A stretch of 64,000 nucleotides of DNA from Clarkia xantiana subsp. parviflora (GCA_036873135.1 JAPTYO010000027.1:3612322-3676321), one strand, 5' to 3'. Positions 1 through 10,400 are shown, counted from the first letter of the stretch. The notes: generated from the letters alone by a model not told the origin. Numbers and translations are program-made.

Positions 1-1814
1 GCTTCAAGGCGGGAGGAATTGATCCTGCCAGCAGATGCAGGGCCAAGTCAGGATGAAGGTCCCCCCGTTGAAGTGGGACCCCTTGGAGAGATTCGATCGG
101 GTTCCAGGGAATCGTCCCCTGGTCGGGGGTGAAAATCTTGTAAAGATTTTCATCCACCGGGAGAGGAGGGATGACCCTGGAATCATCAGCTGGAGGAGCC
201 ACCTCGGCCGGAGGCTCGGGAGTAGGAGTGCGGAGCTCGGGAGGAGGACTCCGTGACACGTCCTCCACGACGGGCCTCAGGATGCTCCGGCTTGGCTTGC
301 GGCGGAGCAGGCCACCTTCATTGGGCTCCTCGGAGGATGGAGAAGCCTCCAAATCAGTCACCTGACGGAACTGAACTTCCGTCGGGGTTTCCTCCGTCAC
401 CGGCGCCGGTGGAGTCGTGGCCCGTGCTGGGGTAGCAGCTCGCCTCGGAGTGACATCCTCCGATGGACCTGCGGTGGCGGGATGAATAAAGTCAGGAAGA
501 GTACCACGAGGACACCAGATGATTTGACGATCGAGGTGTTGGTTCTTTCCGAAGATGTTGTAGTATCCCGCCTTGAGAACGGATGTATTTGATTTCTCGA
601 ACCCGCTATTCCCGATCAGCGGGGATAAACTCCTCGGGAACCAGCTTTTTATATCTTTTAATAGCACGACAGACACGCTTACCTTCCTCGGCGGTAGTGA
701 CCCCGAAGGCTTGGTCAATCTCCTCCCGCCTGGCCCGCTTGGCCACGATCTGCTCCTCGGTCGGAGGGGCAGCAGAAGGAGTGGCGGAAGAGGAAGCTCC
801 CTTCTTCAGCGATTTCCGCTTCCTCTTGGAGCCACCTGGGACGGCATCAGTCTCGCCCTGCTTCAACATGAGATGAGTCAGCAGAGAAGCCTTCTTGGCT
901 GCAAAAATAAAAAGACAAAGTGGTTAGAAGAATTACCCAGATGACTAAATCTTTGGAGACAGAATCGAGGAGCCGGACTCCGATATGAATCAAGTCCTTC
1001 TCCATAAGCTTGTTGGCGTCGAGGGGTATGAAGGAGTCCCCCCAACGGTAAAGCTGAACCAGCTGAAGTGTGTTGAGGTCATCCTCGCTGTAGACCTCAA
1101 GCTTGGGGGCAGGGTCCGCCACGACCTCCCATCGGGGCCATGGGACAGAGCTGTTTTGGACGAAGAAGTAGTACTTCTTCCACCCGCTATTATCCGACCC
1201 CGAGTCGCGAATCAACACCCGATCCTTGTGGAACTTCCAGGTCTCGCTGTCCCAGCCAAAACGTGAAAGTTGCTCCTTTGTCCACTTGGGGAGTCGGGGG
1301 GAGAAGGAGCAAACACCAGCCTTATTGCACTTCATTTCGTAGAATGTGCGGAAGAGCAGTAGACTGTACGTCCACTGCTGGCGGAGGCACAGGAGCTGGA
1401 AGGCATTCCACACGCGGATGGCTTGTGGAGAGAAGGTACAAGGGTGCGTCTTGTAGAAGTTGCACATCTCCACCAGGTTCCCGAAGAAAGGGAATCGAAT
1501 CCCCACGCTTATCTGTCCGGCGGAGACGAACACTTCTCCCTCTCGAGGACGTGTGACGATATGCTTCCTCTTGACAGCAGGCTGAGACTCATAGGGGAAA
1601 CGAGGCTCCCAATCCGAGGTAATGCAGCCCTCTCGGAGAGCAACCTCATACGATGTCTCAGAAATCTCGTTAACAGCAAGTTCAAAGGTGAAAGGGGCCC
1701 TAGCCTCAGAACTAGCCTCGTCTAAAAACGGTCACAGACAGAAAAATTCAAGAAAAGAAGAGAGGATAATATTAGCAGATCACGAGAACAGGGAAGGGAA
1801 ACCTTACCAGACAT
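1..1814 (-). CDS. Antisense additional gene of gypsy A, spliced, 3' end outside window
   Basis: The gene runs opposite to the element's sense strand. The ATG is at 1814-1812; exon 1 is only ATG-TCT-G (1814-1808). Intron 1 (1807-1722, 86 bp, GTAAGG...TTTTTAG) splits codon 3 (Asp) in phase 1. Exon 2 (1721-937) encodes about 260 residues with the block VEMCNFYKTHP, a W-N-A-F-Q segment, and GSDNSGWKKYYFF followed by PWPRWEV. This block is shared with genes in gypsy E and F and resembles the 'putative plant transposon/Transposase_28' family (recognised from memory, not searched). A short intron (936-894 or -899) precedes a Lys/Arg-rich exon (KRKRKSLKK). An in-frame TAG at 608-606 and a frame change near 570 interrupt exon 3, so this copy is probably decayed. 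The function of the family is unknown to me; the name does not imply transposase activity. Confidence 0.72.
894..936 (-). other. Short intron 2 of the gypsy A antisense gene (boundaries uncertain)
   Basis: A donor GTAATTC follows TGG; a branch-point-like CTAAC, a T-rich run and TTTTTGCAG follow. Using the CAG at 899 breaks the frame; using the AG of CCAAG at 894 keeps it in phase 0. The intron is therefore 38 or 43 bp, below the usual plant minimum. Gypsy E has the counterpart at 25062-25102. Confidence 0.5.
1722..1807 (-). other. Intron 1 of the gypsy A antisense gene
   Basis: The donor is GTAAGG directly after ATG-TCT-G and the acceptor is TTTTTAG before ACGAGG. The join gives an Asp codon and keeps the frame of the long exon 2. 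The same phase-1 intron after the same codon occurs in gypsy E (24147-24252), although the intron sequences differ, which supports a real intron. Confidence 0.75.
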
Positions 1815-1978
1815 TGTCGATGGATGCTTGGTGAAGATGAAGAAGGATCCGGGAAATTGAAGGCCTTGGATCACTTGAAGAGCAGAAGAACCTCGAAGTA
1901 GAAAACTTCGAATTCGAGAATGGCAGAACTTCCAGAAACTGAGAGGGTGAAGAAGAAGTGAATAATGCCTGGGTTTTA

Positions 1979-1990
1979 GTTTTTATAAGC
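1979..1990 (-). promoter_or_regulatory. TATA box for the gypsy A antisense gene
   Basis: On the minus strand the sequence GCTTATAAAAAC lies about 165 bp upstream of the ATG at 1814. Gypsy E has a TATAAAA at the corresponding place, about 130 bp upstream of its ATG. It lies inside the element, outside the LTR. Confidence 0.55.
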
Positions 1991-1999
1991 AAGAAGACA

Positions 2000-2487
2000 A
2001 CTGGAGGGATTTAATCTTGACCGTAGAAGATGAAACGATTCAATCCGGATCGTCGAGATTAAGAGGACGGTACGGAAGAGACGCGGTGACGTAATAAGTG
2101 CTTTTTCAGAAAGCAACAGTCACGCCGATTTAAGCGTCGTTTCATAATCCCTAGCATTTAATGCTACAGTAACCGAGGGGTCTCCTCGGATTTGGCAACT
2201 GCCCATAGAGTCCAGTGGGCCCAAGGCAGTCATGAGTGAGAAACTCTATCATTCGACAATTGCGCGTAAGGTAAAAGCCTCCAATCAAGATATCAAGAGA
2301 TCTGAAGATAAAAGCCCCCGACGGCAGTATCGTGAGGTGTAAAGATAAAAGCCTCCGACGGCGGTATCGGGAGGTATGAAGACAAAAGCCTCTGATGGTA
2401 GTATCAAAAGGTATGGAGACAAAAGCCTCCGACAGCGAGGTCGGAAGGTCTGGAACTGGAAGACAGGACGAACTAAAAGTCCCCCAT
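2000..2487. other. Gypsy A region between antisense gene and PPT, no gene seen
   Basis: No open frame here resembles a known protein. From about 2290 to 2450 there is a degenerate tandem repeat of about 40 bp whose units read like GACAAAAGCCTCCGACGGC followed by GGTATCGGGAGGT. Confidence 0.5.
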
Positions 2488-2501
2488 GTCTTGGGGGCAA
2501 A
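2488..2501 (+). other. Polypurine tract of gypsy A
   Basis: The sequence TGTCTTGGGGGCAAA directly precedes the LTR start TGATGGG. The same tract is found in E and D on their sense strands, and it sets the orientation of A as plus. Confidence 0.8.
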
Positions 2502-3260
2502 TGATGGGTTCCGATGTAATCGTTAACCCCTTTAACAGCCAATGGACGGCGAGTAGGTCCAGTGGGCCTCGTGAAAAGCCTGGAAGGCTCAGAGGCCCAG
2601 TACGAAGGGTCCCGACTTCGGCGGTCCCGATACATGAGCTGAATGCTCCCGACGAGAAGCCTCTGAGTAGACCCCGATATGCCTTTGTAAAGGCCCCGAT
2701 GATAAAAGCCCCGCAGAGGCTGGACCTGTCTCGTGAGACAAAGGGTCCTGGGTGGTGACCTAGAATGAGACAACTCTGGAGTCCCCAACAAGAGTTGGGA
2801 CTTGTGATCAGAGGATAAGACCGAGGAACCCGCCTACTAGATAGAGTAGTGGGATGACGGTTAAAGATATAGATAAACTCCCCCGAGATACGCAGGGCGT
2901 GCCCGAGATACTCGGAGAGTGGGCAAGATACGCGGAGCGTGGGGCGAGATATATGGAATCCTGAACGAGATATACGGAATCGTAGCGAGATATGCGGAAT
3001 CATGGGCAAAACGGCCAATCACGGCCACAGGTAACTGAGTAACTTCCCTTCCTATATAAAGGAGGAAGTTACCTCAGAAAACACATCATCTAATATGCAC
3101 TTAGATTACTGCTGCCACCCCATTGATCATATACTCATTTAAGCATCGGAGAGGGATTCTGGGTCACCACCCAAGTCATCCCCTTTTGCAGGATTACGCG
3201 GAGCCCAGGAGTCCAAGCTTTCCGTCAAGGACGTAACGGAGCTTCGCCCGTGATCCAACA
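2502..3260 (+). repeat. 3' LTR of gypsy A
   Basis: The 759-bp LTR starts TGATGGGTTCC after the PPT and ends GATCCAACA. A promoter-like CCTATATAAAGG lies at 3051-3062. Positions 2880-3005 hold degenerate 20-bp units of the type CGAGATACGCGGAGCGTGGG, the same motif family as the tandem array in the LTRs of gypsy E. Confidence 0.85.
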
Positions 3261-3517
3261 TTGGCGACGAGGACGGGAGTAAACCTATGAATGTATACTC
3301 TGACAGTCAAGCTGCAATTGCAGCAGTTAAGAACCCCAAGTACCATAATAGGACCAAACACATTGACATAAAATATAATTTTGCTAAGAATATGGTTGAG
3401 GACAATGTTATCACTTTAGAATACTTGTCTACTGAAAGTATGATGGCAGATCCATTGACTAAACCACTAGGCAGGGATGTCTTCGAAAAACATGTTAAAA
3501 ATAATGGGAATGTGTAG
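3261..3517 (+). pseudogene. Copia C1 RNase H, C-terminal fragment
   Basis: The readable frame from 3287 to the TAG at 3515-3517 carries the copia RNase H end: YSDSQAAIAAVKNPKYHNRTKH, then IDIKYNFAKNMVEDN and the LS..MMADPLTK tail. In C4 and C5 this domain is preceded by the RT. Here the upstream part was separated by the gypsy A insertion. The last residues differ from the usual KHVKLLGLRR end of C4 and C5, probably through a small indel. Confidence 0.85.
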
Positions 3518-4622
3518 GGTTTAAGTAGACAGTATCGTGATGAAACTTTTTGAAATATAATGAAAATAAATTGCAGTTTGAGTTTATGATTCTTATGACG
3601 TCATAATGTTTGAATATTCATCGGAATTTATGGTCTATAAACTAGTCGTAGGAGGGCCAACCTCCACAATAAAATAATGTCGAATGTGAACCAAGCCTCG
3701 TCACACAGGCTCGGTCGTCTTGACGGAGAAGGGATTCTTTATTAAGTCGAGACTGGCTAAGAACCACGGTGGCAAACCTGGTTAAGCAGAACGATCATTT
3801 GGTTTTTGGAGTAACACGACAATGATCAAAGTTCTGCAGATCGCCGTTACGAACCACGTTAGTAATAAAATCACATTCTGGGCCAAATGACGAATCTGCG
3901 ATTGCGTATGACATTTCCCAACGTCTTGACTAAACTCAGGTAATGCTATCGACGCGCACTTCATACTATGCGTGCCATGTTCGACCACGGGGTTATGCTC
4001 GGTTGTGCTAGATAGAATCCATGAGATTCGTACGGGCGCAAACTTCTTCACCTAGAGCGTGTGACTGATCCCGAATGCAATATGAAGGAGCGTCCAAAGT
4101 ATCCTCACGGACTCAGAACTCATACCTAAGGTCAGGCTCAATGTTCGCTTCCTGGCGTGTAAGCGCAGTGCCGAACAAAAAGGCCTATTGACCACGTCTT
4201 AGAAACCGGTTGGGTTTGACTAAGGGTATGAGCGATGGGGATGGTCAGGTACATCTGAAATTTTCTGACTCTTGTATTCACTAGGTGGCCACCAACCTGA
4301 CATTAGTTGAAAAGTTGTGAATACTTGTATGGATGCCTTGGAGAAGTGTTCCTAAGTGGGAACTGGGCAATAGGAAAATTTGAATTGACCTAGGATACTA
4401 GCGGCACTTTATTTTAACAGGTTGATTAAACATGGGGAATCAACGTTCCACATGCGCTACAATACTCCTAACAGATGAGTAGCACGATGCCCGTCATGTC
4501 CGCCGGTCGCACGGCAAACTTCGTATGAACTATTCAGAGCAGGTATTGGATCGAAGACCAAATGCGGATGTGTTGGACGACAACATATTAATAGGCACCC
4601 TCCCATTCCAGCGAGTGGGAGC
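3518..4622 (+). other. Copia C1 3' untranslated region
   Basis: No coding frame is supported. The stretch is colinear with the 3' regions of C4 (38417-39542) and C5 (46980-48103), for example in the motifs GCTAAGAACCA, GCCATGTTCGACCA and GAAACCGGTTG. It ends in a PPT-like GCGAGTGGGAGC directly before the LTR. Confidence 0.7.
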
Positions 4623-5209
4623 TGTTAGAATTTGGGGTTAAGGGTCGCCGTAATTGTTAGTCCATTAATTAAAGGCCATGTACCTTAGAAATTATGAGTA
4701 AGTCACATTAGCGATTTTGGGCTAGGCTTAAAATCCTATGTGAAATGGGAGGCCCAAAATTGGGCCTCCATCCCTTACTAGGTCGGCGCCGAACTTGATA
4801 TGAGGTGGGATTTTTCCCACCTCCCCTCCTATATATAGGGACCTTGGGGTGACTTATTAAGTGCTCATTCTCTCTTCCCAAGTGTTGAGATTATAACCCT
4901 CCCCCTAGTCCCTCTCTAGTTCGGCCGAAACACACCTACAGGAGGTGCCTAATTTGCGACAAGCAATTTACTCCAAGTAAGATCCATCCCGCGAGAATCG
5001 AAGGAGGCTTTGCTGTGAATATCAAACCGCGCAGGGCTTCTCTAACAGGAACCTCTACGGGGTAACGGTCGATGGATCGAGAACTCTCCTCGAAGATCTT
5101 GGGCTACAGAAATCGTTAAAGGTATGTGCACTTTCTTCCGCTGCGTAATTAGTTACCATGAACATATCTAGGGTTTCGTTTCTGTAGGATTAGTCACCAT
5201 AATCCAACA
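4623..5209 (+). repeat. 3' LTR of copia C1
   Basis: The 587-bp LTR begins TGTTAGAATTTGG and ends AATCCAACA. A TATA box TCCTATATATAGGG lies at about 4826-4839. It is related to, but clearly diverged from, the C4/C5 LTRs. Confidence 0.85.
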
Positions 5210-5700
5210 GGTAGGAGTCAATCCAACCACAGAAATCATAGTTGATCCTGGTGCAAATCAAATAGAACCTGATCATCCAGTTGATGAACCGTTAGATGAG
5301 AATCCTATAATTCCTCAACTACCTGCTGGTAATAGTGGGAGTTGGACAACCAACTTGGTTTGGTCCAAATGACCGTGGAATTCATCTCGGAGGTATAAAC
5401 CCGAGACCAGGAGGTCGTCCATGAAAAGTTGTAGGAGAAGGTTCAAGTAACACCCTAGTTCCTAGTGGGAGCATTGTTCCTAGTAGGAGGATTGTTCCTA
5501 GTGGGATCGTTGTTCAAGATGGGAATAATGAGCCTATACATATTCAAAGGCAGAGAACTTCTCCTAAGAAGTATCCCGTCGAGAAAGGTGAATTATTCAC
5601 CCTGACTTCGGTTGATGGACCGGTAACGATTAAACAACCTTTTTGTTTATACCTCCGAGAGTCCTTGCTTCTTGTCGAGAAAGGTGAATTATTCACCCTG
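5210..5700 (+). pseudogene. Copia C0: IN-RT linker fragment (+)
   Basis: This is the low-complexity linker between integrase and RT, readable in pieces: VNPTTEIIVDPGANQIEPD, DEPLDENPIIPQLP, repeated VPSGS-type units and SPKKYPVEKGELFTL. Counterparts are at 36430-36850 (C4) and 45000-45430 (C5). It is the host of C1. It ends at 5700, where the orientation of copia sequence flips. Confidence 0.7.
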
Positions 5701-5705
5701 GCTTC
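5578..5705 (+). repeat. 32-bp direct repeat at an inversion junction
   Basis: GTCGAGAAAGGTGAATTATT and the following 12 bases occur at 5578-5609 and again at 5674-5705 with one mismatch. The unit contains the palindrome GGTGAATTATTCACC. The second copy abuts minus-strand copia RNase H. It looks like a template-switch or repair scar. Confidence 0.7.
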
Positions 5706-6311
5706 TTGTGCGTTCTTAGAGAGGGCCACGAATTCGGATTCCATAGTAGAGAGCGTGACACATGTTTTCTTCTTGCTCATTCATGAAATGGCGGCATTAG
5801 CAATGAGGAATACTCCTCCTGAAGTTGACTTACGATCATCCAGATCGCCACCATGATCGACGTCACTATATCCTAAAAATTCAAGTTTTCCACCCTCATA
5901 GCACAGAGCGTAGTCGGCAGTACCTTTCAGCTATCGAATTATCCGTTTCACAGCCTTTAGGTGTTGAGTGCCAGGATCTGATTGGAATCGTGCTACTAGG
6001 CCAACAGCGTAACAGATGTCCGGTCGAGTGCATTGCATGGCATATATTAAGTTGCCACCTATACTTAAGTATTCTGCACTTTCCATCTGTTTAAGCTCCA
6101 CCAGGTTCTTCGGGTCATCACGCTTCGACGGCGCGCACCCGAGCGCAACCGGCGTATCCACAGGCTTGGCATCCTGTAGTCAAAACCTTTTCAACAATTT
6201 GCTGATATAGGCTTCCTGAGATAGACATAGTTTACGAGCTGCCCTATTCCTAGCAATCTTATTGCCTAGGATGTACGTGGCTTCGCCCATGTCTTTCATC
6301 TCAAATACAGA
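5701..6311 (-). pseudogene. Copia C6 RT C-terminus and RNase H, broken
   Basis: Minus-strand frames carry FEMKDMGEATYILG, LCLSQEAYISKLLKRF, CTRPDICYAVGLVARFQSD, the DADHGGD RNase H motif and SKKKTCVTLSTMESEFVALS, in correct order. Frame changes occur near 6170 and 5930. Unlike C4 and C5, the MESEF glutamate codon is intact. Confidence 0.85.
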
Positions 6312-6764
6312 TGATACGGGAACTCTGGTTAAGGAGCAATCCGCAAGCAATGGTCTCCACAGCAAAGCCTTTTCAATATGGTTGCTGGATAGATCTCCGG
6401 GTGTGAATTGATTGTCATAATTCGGCACCTACTTGGTGTATATGGAGGTTCAGCCGAACTTTAGAGAAATAGGGATAGGGGATTTCTTTTCTGACAACTA
6501 AAGGGAGAGAGTGACAAACCCAAAGAAATCCCTAACACCTCATATTTGTAAGAAGAGGTTAGCAAAACCCACCTAGGGCTTTATGCTCACATCGGCTGAA
6601 CCTATAGTCCAAATTAGGCCGGCCCTTTTGGGTCGCACATGGCCCATGGGGATTTCGGCATGACCCGAAATCCTTTATGTGCCATACCCCAAATTATACT
6701 TAACATGTTGGGGTTATATTAATGGGCTCCTATTACGGAAGCCCATTTACACTAAATGCCAACA
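6312..6764 (-). repeat. Truncated 5' LTR of copia C6
   Basis: It starts TGTTGGCATTTAG at 6764 and contains the GGCTTTGCTGTGGAG block typical of these copia LTRs near 6360. The start matches the LTR end at 52022 (copia C3). The last part of the LTR is missing. Confidence 0.65.
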
Positions 6765-7295
6765 GGGTCAAACTGACCCAGTTTATGTAAAACTAAACCG
6801 AACATACCGAATCGGACCGGACTGGTCAGACTGAATTGGACCGGACCATTCAGACTGGGTTGACCGCACCGGATTGACCAAACCGGTTTAACCGGACCAG
6901 TCCGGGTCAGCTGAAATTGGGTCATGTCAAATTTAAAATCCAAATTTTTTTTAACTTTAAAATAACTTACACAACGCGATTTGTTTTGATATTTACACGT
7001 TTTAATCAAACCTGATGCCTAGTTTCGGCTATGGGGATGGATCTCGGAAAATGCATGATTATGGGACTGAATCATTTTGTGGGCTAAATTGCAATTGTTA
7101 TATATTAATATGAATGCATGTTAGAATTGAGTCTTAACTATGTCAAGCTAGCTGGATATTGCTAGCTTGGGGGCAGAGCCATGTTGTCAATTAATGAGTT
7201 GTGCACTAGGATAAACATGCTATGTTGAGTAATCTTTATAGGATCCATGTCTAGAAGTATACATGATTTTATTAGAATGAATTGAAAGTCAACCC
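6765..7295 (+). other. Copia C2 leader, first part
   Basis: This untranslated leader is rich in GGACCGGAC/GAACCGG-type words (6770-6915), followed by the conserved landmarks TATGGGGATGGATCTCGG and GTCAAGCTAGCTGGATA that recur in C3, C4 and C5. The last five bases are the left target duplicate of gypsy B. Confidence 0.7.
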
Positions 7296-7949
7296 TGTTA
7301 GATATCTGTCCAATTCGTGTTTACATTTCGGGCCTCGCAAAATACCCCATAACCCGTAAAAGAACTCTTCCGCGGACACCCAAGTTCAAAATGGTCCGGA
7401 ATACTCGCAGTACCCGGACCGGAGGACTTCCAGATTGCTAAGGCAATCCGAACCCGGTCCGATTTGCTAAACAGTCCTGGTAGGTCCGGATTGCCGACGT
7501 TCTCCGCGCACTTATCCCGATTATTTTGCCAAGTGCGAGAAGTCAGTGCATGCATAGTCCACCTTGATGACGGTATATGTTTTCCTTCATACCAACATCA
7601 AGCCGTTCAAAACTGGGCATGATCCTTAGCTTCCCTATAAATAGGGGCCTAGGTCTCCCATTTTAGACAACTCCCTCATTTTGGACATTGGATGCTCTAA
7701 CTTCTCTCTAAAAGGCTTTCTCTCTCTAGAGATTTTGACTTGAGCGTCGGAGAGGGCCCAACCAGCATCCCCCCCTCTCCCACGCTGGTTACTGCCCCTT
7801 GTGCAGGATCTGAAGTTCGAGAGATCAAGGTCGGGAAGTTGAAGATTAGTTCGAGGATCGTGTTTCAAGGATCACGACATTTGGTGCACATCCAGAGCCC
7901 GTTCGTAGAAAAGAAGCTCGAAGCTACCCAAGTGGAAGCAGACTTAACA
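7296..7949 (+). repeat. 5' LTR of gypsy B
   Basis: The 654-bp LTR reads TGTTAGATATCTG...GACTTAACA. The TATA box TATAAATAG is at 7635-7643. It lacks about 20 bp present near 17605 in the right LTR. Confidence 0.93.
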
Positions 7950-7967
7950 TTTGGCGCCGTCTGAGTG
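7950..7967 (+). other. Primer binding site of gypsy B
   Basis: TTTGGCGCCGTCTGAGTG directly follows the LTR and matches the PBS word of gypsy E and D (TTGGCGCCGTCTGTG). I do not assign the tRNA. Confidence 0.8.
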
Positions 7968-8000
7968 ATTCGAACAAAAAGCCGTTCCATACCACAAGCT

Positions 8001-9446
8001 ATGACAGGAAGACGAACGAAGAAGGCAGGTGCAAGCAAACCGAAGACGGCAAGAAGCCAACCAGGACGTTCTGACGTTCCAGATACAGGATCCACCGCTT
8101 CAACCGTACCATCCACAAATGTGCCTTCCGCACAGTATGGCTGTGAAGTCCAAAATGCGTACAATGCATTCTTTACGGAGAAGATGGCAAATGTGCACGT
8201 GATCCACGGAGGCTTTGGAGCCGGAGGAGAAACGTCGTATGAACGAGAAATATACGCTACCCACACAAAGCGCATATGCCAGGATGCTGTCATGATAGAT
8301 GTTGACGAAGAGGATGATTGTTCAAAAGACTTCATTGGCTTTTCATCAAAAGACAAAGTCCACATTGTGCACCCGCACACCGACGCGTTGGTTATAACTA
8401 TGACAATTGATGGCATGGACGTTAAGCGCATTATGGTAGATGGTGGAAGTTCGCCCAACATCATTACGAAGGCTATCATTTTAGCCTTGGGGAGAAAGAG
8501 GCACGTCAAAAGAATGGACTCACCCTTGGTGGGATTCATGGGAGATGTAAGCTACCTGCTAGGATTCATAACTCTGCCAGTCATCATAGGAGAGGGAGAG
8601 CAACAGCTCCAAATAGACGTACCATTCGTGATCGTAGAAAAGCTTGACGCATATAATGGAATCCTGGGATACACAACCATGAACAAATGGGGTATGATAG
8701 CGTCAACATCACACCAAAAAGTCAAGTTTATAACCAAGGCAGGAGTTGGTGAAGTAAAGGGAGATCAGCAGCTGTCAAAAGACTGCTACAAGGTTGCACT
8801 CCAACATAGTGACAAGACTAACAATTGCGAAATTCCCATCATTGATGAAGACCCAAGGATGGATCATGCACGTCCTGCTCCTGTTGAAGAATTGCAAGAA
8901 ATCAAGATCGATGAGTCCAAAAGGATGGTTCGAGTGGGAGCATCACTGTCAGAAGATGAAGTGATAGAAATCAAGGCACTTCTAGTAGAGTATATGGAGC
9001 TGTTCGCATGGTCACCAAGCGATATGCCAGGAATAAGCCCAAACATAATCTCTCACAAGCTCAACATCAAACCAGGATCCAGGCCTATAACAGAAAAGCT
9101 ACGTCCATTGGGGGGAGACGAAAAGCTCGCAATACGAGAAGAAGTGGACAAGTTGCTAAACGCATGCTTCATTGAAGAGTCGCAATACCAAACATGGGTT
9201 GCGAATCCAGTTTTGGTACCCAAACCTAACGGCAAGATGATAATGTGTATCGACTACATAGACCTCAACAACGCATGTCCAAAGGATTCATATCCGCTGC
9301 CAAGGATCGACCAATTAGTAGATGCCACCGCAGGACACGAGCTAATGTCAGTAATGGATGCGTATTCAGGATACAACAAAATTCCAATGGCGGAACAAGA
9401 CGCACCTCACACTGCGTTCTACGGAGACAGCGAGATCTACAATTAG
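8001..9446 (+). pseudogene. Gypsy B gag remnant, protease and N-terminal RT
   Basis: The ATG at 8001 opens a basic, non-conserved stretch of about 55 residues, then goes directly to the gag-protease boundary motif VIHGGFGAGGET near 8200. The capsid and zinc knuckle present in E and D (about 1.5 kb) are missing without loss of frame. The retropepsin motif VDGGSS is near 8436. RT begins at LFAWSPSDMPGISP and includes WVANPVLVPKPNGK and DAYSGYNKI. A TAG at 9444-9446 interrupts RT just before VMPFGL; the frame is otherwise continuous with the next segment. Confidence 0.9.
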
Positions 9447-10400
9447 AAGGTCATGCCATTTGGACTAATTAATGCTGGAGCAACATACCAGCGTATGGTC
9501 AACACAATCTTCGGAGATATGATCGGGAGAATCATGGAAGCATACGTGGATGACATGGTCGTGAAGTCGACAAAAAGGGGTAACCATGCTGATAACCTCC
9601 GCCAGGTGTTCAAAAGAATGCGAGAATTCCAAGTCAGACTAAATCCAACAAAGTGTGCCTTTGGCGTACAATCAGGAAAAGTTCTTTGCTTCATGGTCAG
9701 TGAAAGAGGGATCGAAGCAAAACCGGAAAAAGTAAAGGCGATAGAAGAAATGGAGTCTCCCAAGAAGCACAAAGAAGTCCAGCAACTAAATGGACGTTTA
9801 GCAGCTGTTAACAGGTTCCTCGCAAGAATAGGAGACAAAGCCCTTCCATTCTTCCAAGTGCTTCGTGCAAACAAGAAGTTCGAGTGGACACCAGTATGTG
9901 AAGAAGCATTCCAACAATTGAAGCAGCACATGCGAACGCTCCCAACATTAGCAAAACCAATCGAAGGCGAGCCGCTCTACCTGTACATATCCGTAAGCAA
10001 TACTGCAGTCAGCTCGGTACTCGTCAAGCAAAAAGGCACTACACAGCTCCCAGTGTACTACGTGAGAAAGATCTTGGCAAAGTACGAAGTGAATTATATG
10101 CCAATCGAGAAGTACCTATATGCTCTCATAGTGGCGGCAAGGAAATTGAGGCCATACTTCCATGCACACTAGATAACAGTCCTAACGGACCAACCCTTGA
10201 AGCACATCCTGTCAAAGCCAAACATGTCAGGAAAATTAACAAAGTGGTCAATCGAGCTAAGTGAATTCCGCATTCACTTTGCACCACGAACAGCAATCAA
10301 GGGATAAGCATTGGCAGACTTTATCGCGGAGTTCACAGGGATAACTCCGGAAACTGACATTCAAGACGGGGCACAACAAAGTGAGGAGCACACTGAAGTA
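9447..10400 (+). pseudogene. Gypsy B RT core and first RNase H
   Basis: This continues the same frame: VMPFGLINAGATYQRM, the catalytic YVDDMV at 9543-9560, the RT connection and the Ty3-type RNase H (VSNTAVSSVLVKQKG, LRPYFHAH). Stops occur at 10170-10172 (TAG) and 10305-10307 (TAA), both at positions where E has Gln or a similar residue, consistent with C-to-T changes. Confidence 0.9.

Larger units (their letters stand above)
1..3260 (+). mobile_element. Gypsy A: Ty3/gypsy (Tat/Retand-like) element, 3' part only
   Basis: This is the 3' end of a plus-strand gypsy element whose gag-pol lies left of the window. In order it shows an antisense gene (minus strand, 1-1814), a non-coding stretch, a polypurine tract ending at 2501 and a 3' LTR (2502-3260). 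The PPT and LTR ends match gypsy E read on its own sense strand (LTR TGATGGGTTC...GATCCAACA). Right of the LTR the sequence resumes inside a copia RNase H, so A is inserted in copia C1. A target duplication cannot be tested because the left end is missing. Lineage follows from similarity of LTR and antisense gene to E, which has full Tat features. Confidence 0.85.
3261..5209 (+). mobile_element. Copia C1: 3' part of a Ty1/copia element interrupted by gypsy A
   Basis: It resumes immediately after the A LTR with the end of RNase H, followed by an 1.1-kb untranslated 3' region and a 587-bp LTR. Its 5' part lies beyond gypsy A, left of the window. The order and the 3' region match copia C4 and C5. 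After its LTR the sequence continues as another copia linker (C0), so C1 is itself an insertion. Confidence 0.85.
5701..6764 (-). mobile_element. Copia C6: deleted minus-strand copia
   Basis: Read on the minus strand, a 5' LTR starts at 6764 (TGTTGGCATTTAG) and runs to about 6312, then jumps directly into the second half of RT and on into RNase H, which is cut at 5701. PBS, gag, protease, integrase and the RT active site are absent. The LTR start abuts leader sequence of copia C2, so C6 probably inserted there. Its 3' half was lost in the rearrangement at 5700. Confidence 0.65.

Noticed and set aside
3261..3278. TTGGCGACGAGGACGGG after the A LTR as a primer binding site
   Set aside because: It aligns with the copia RNase H codons before SKPVKV in C5 (GGCGATGTCGGGAGTAAACC), and the PPT at 2488-2501 shows that this is the 3' LTR.
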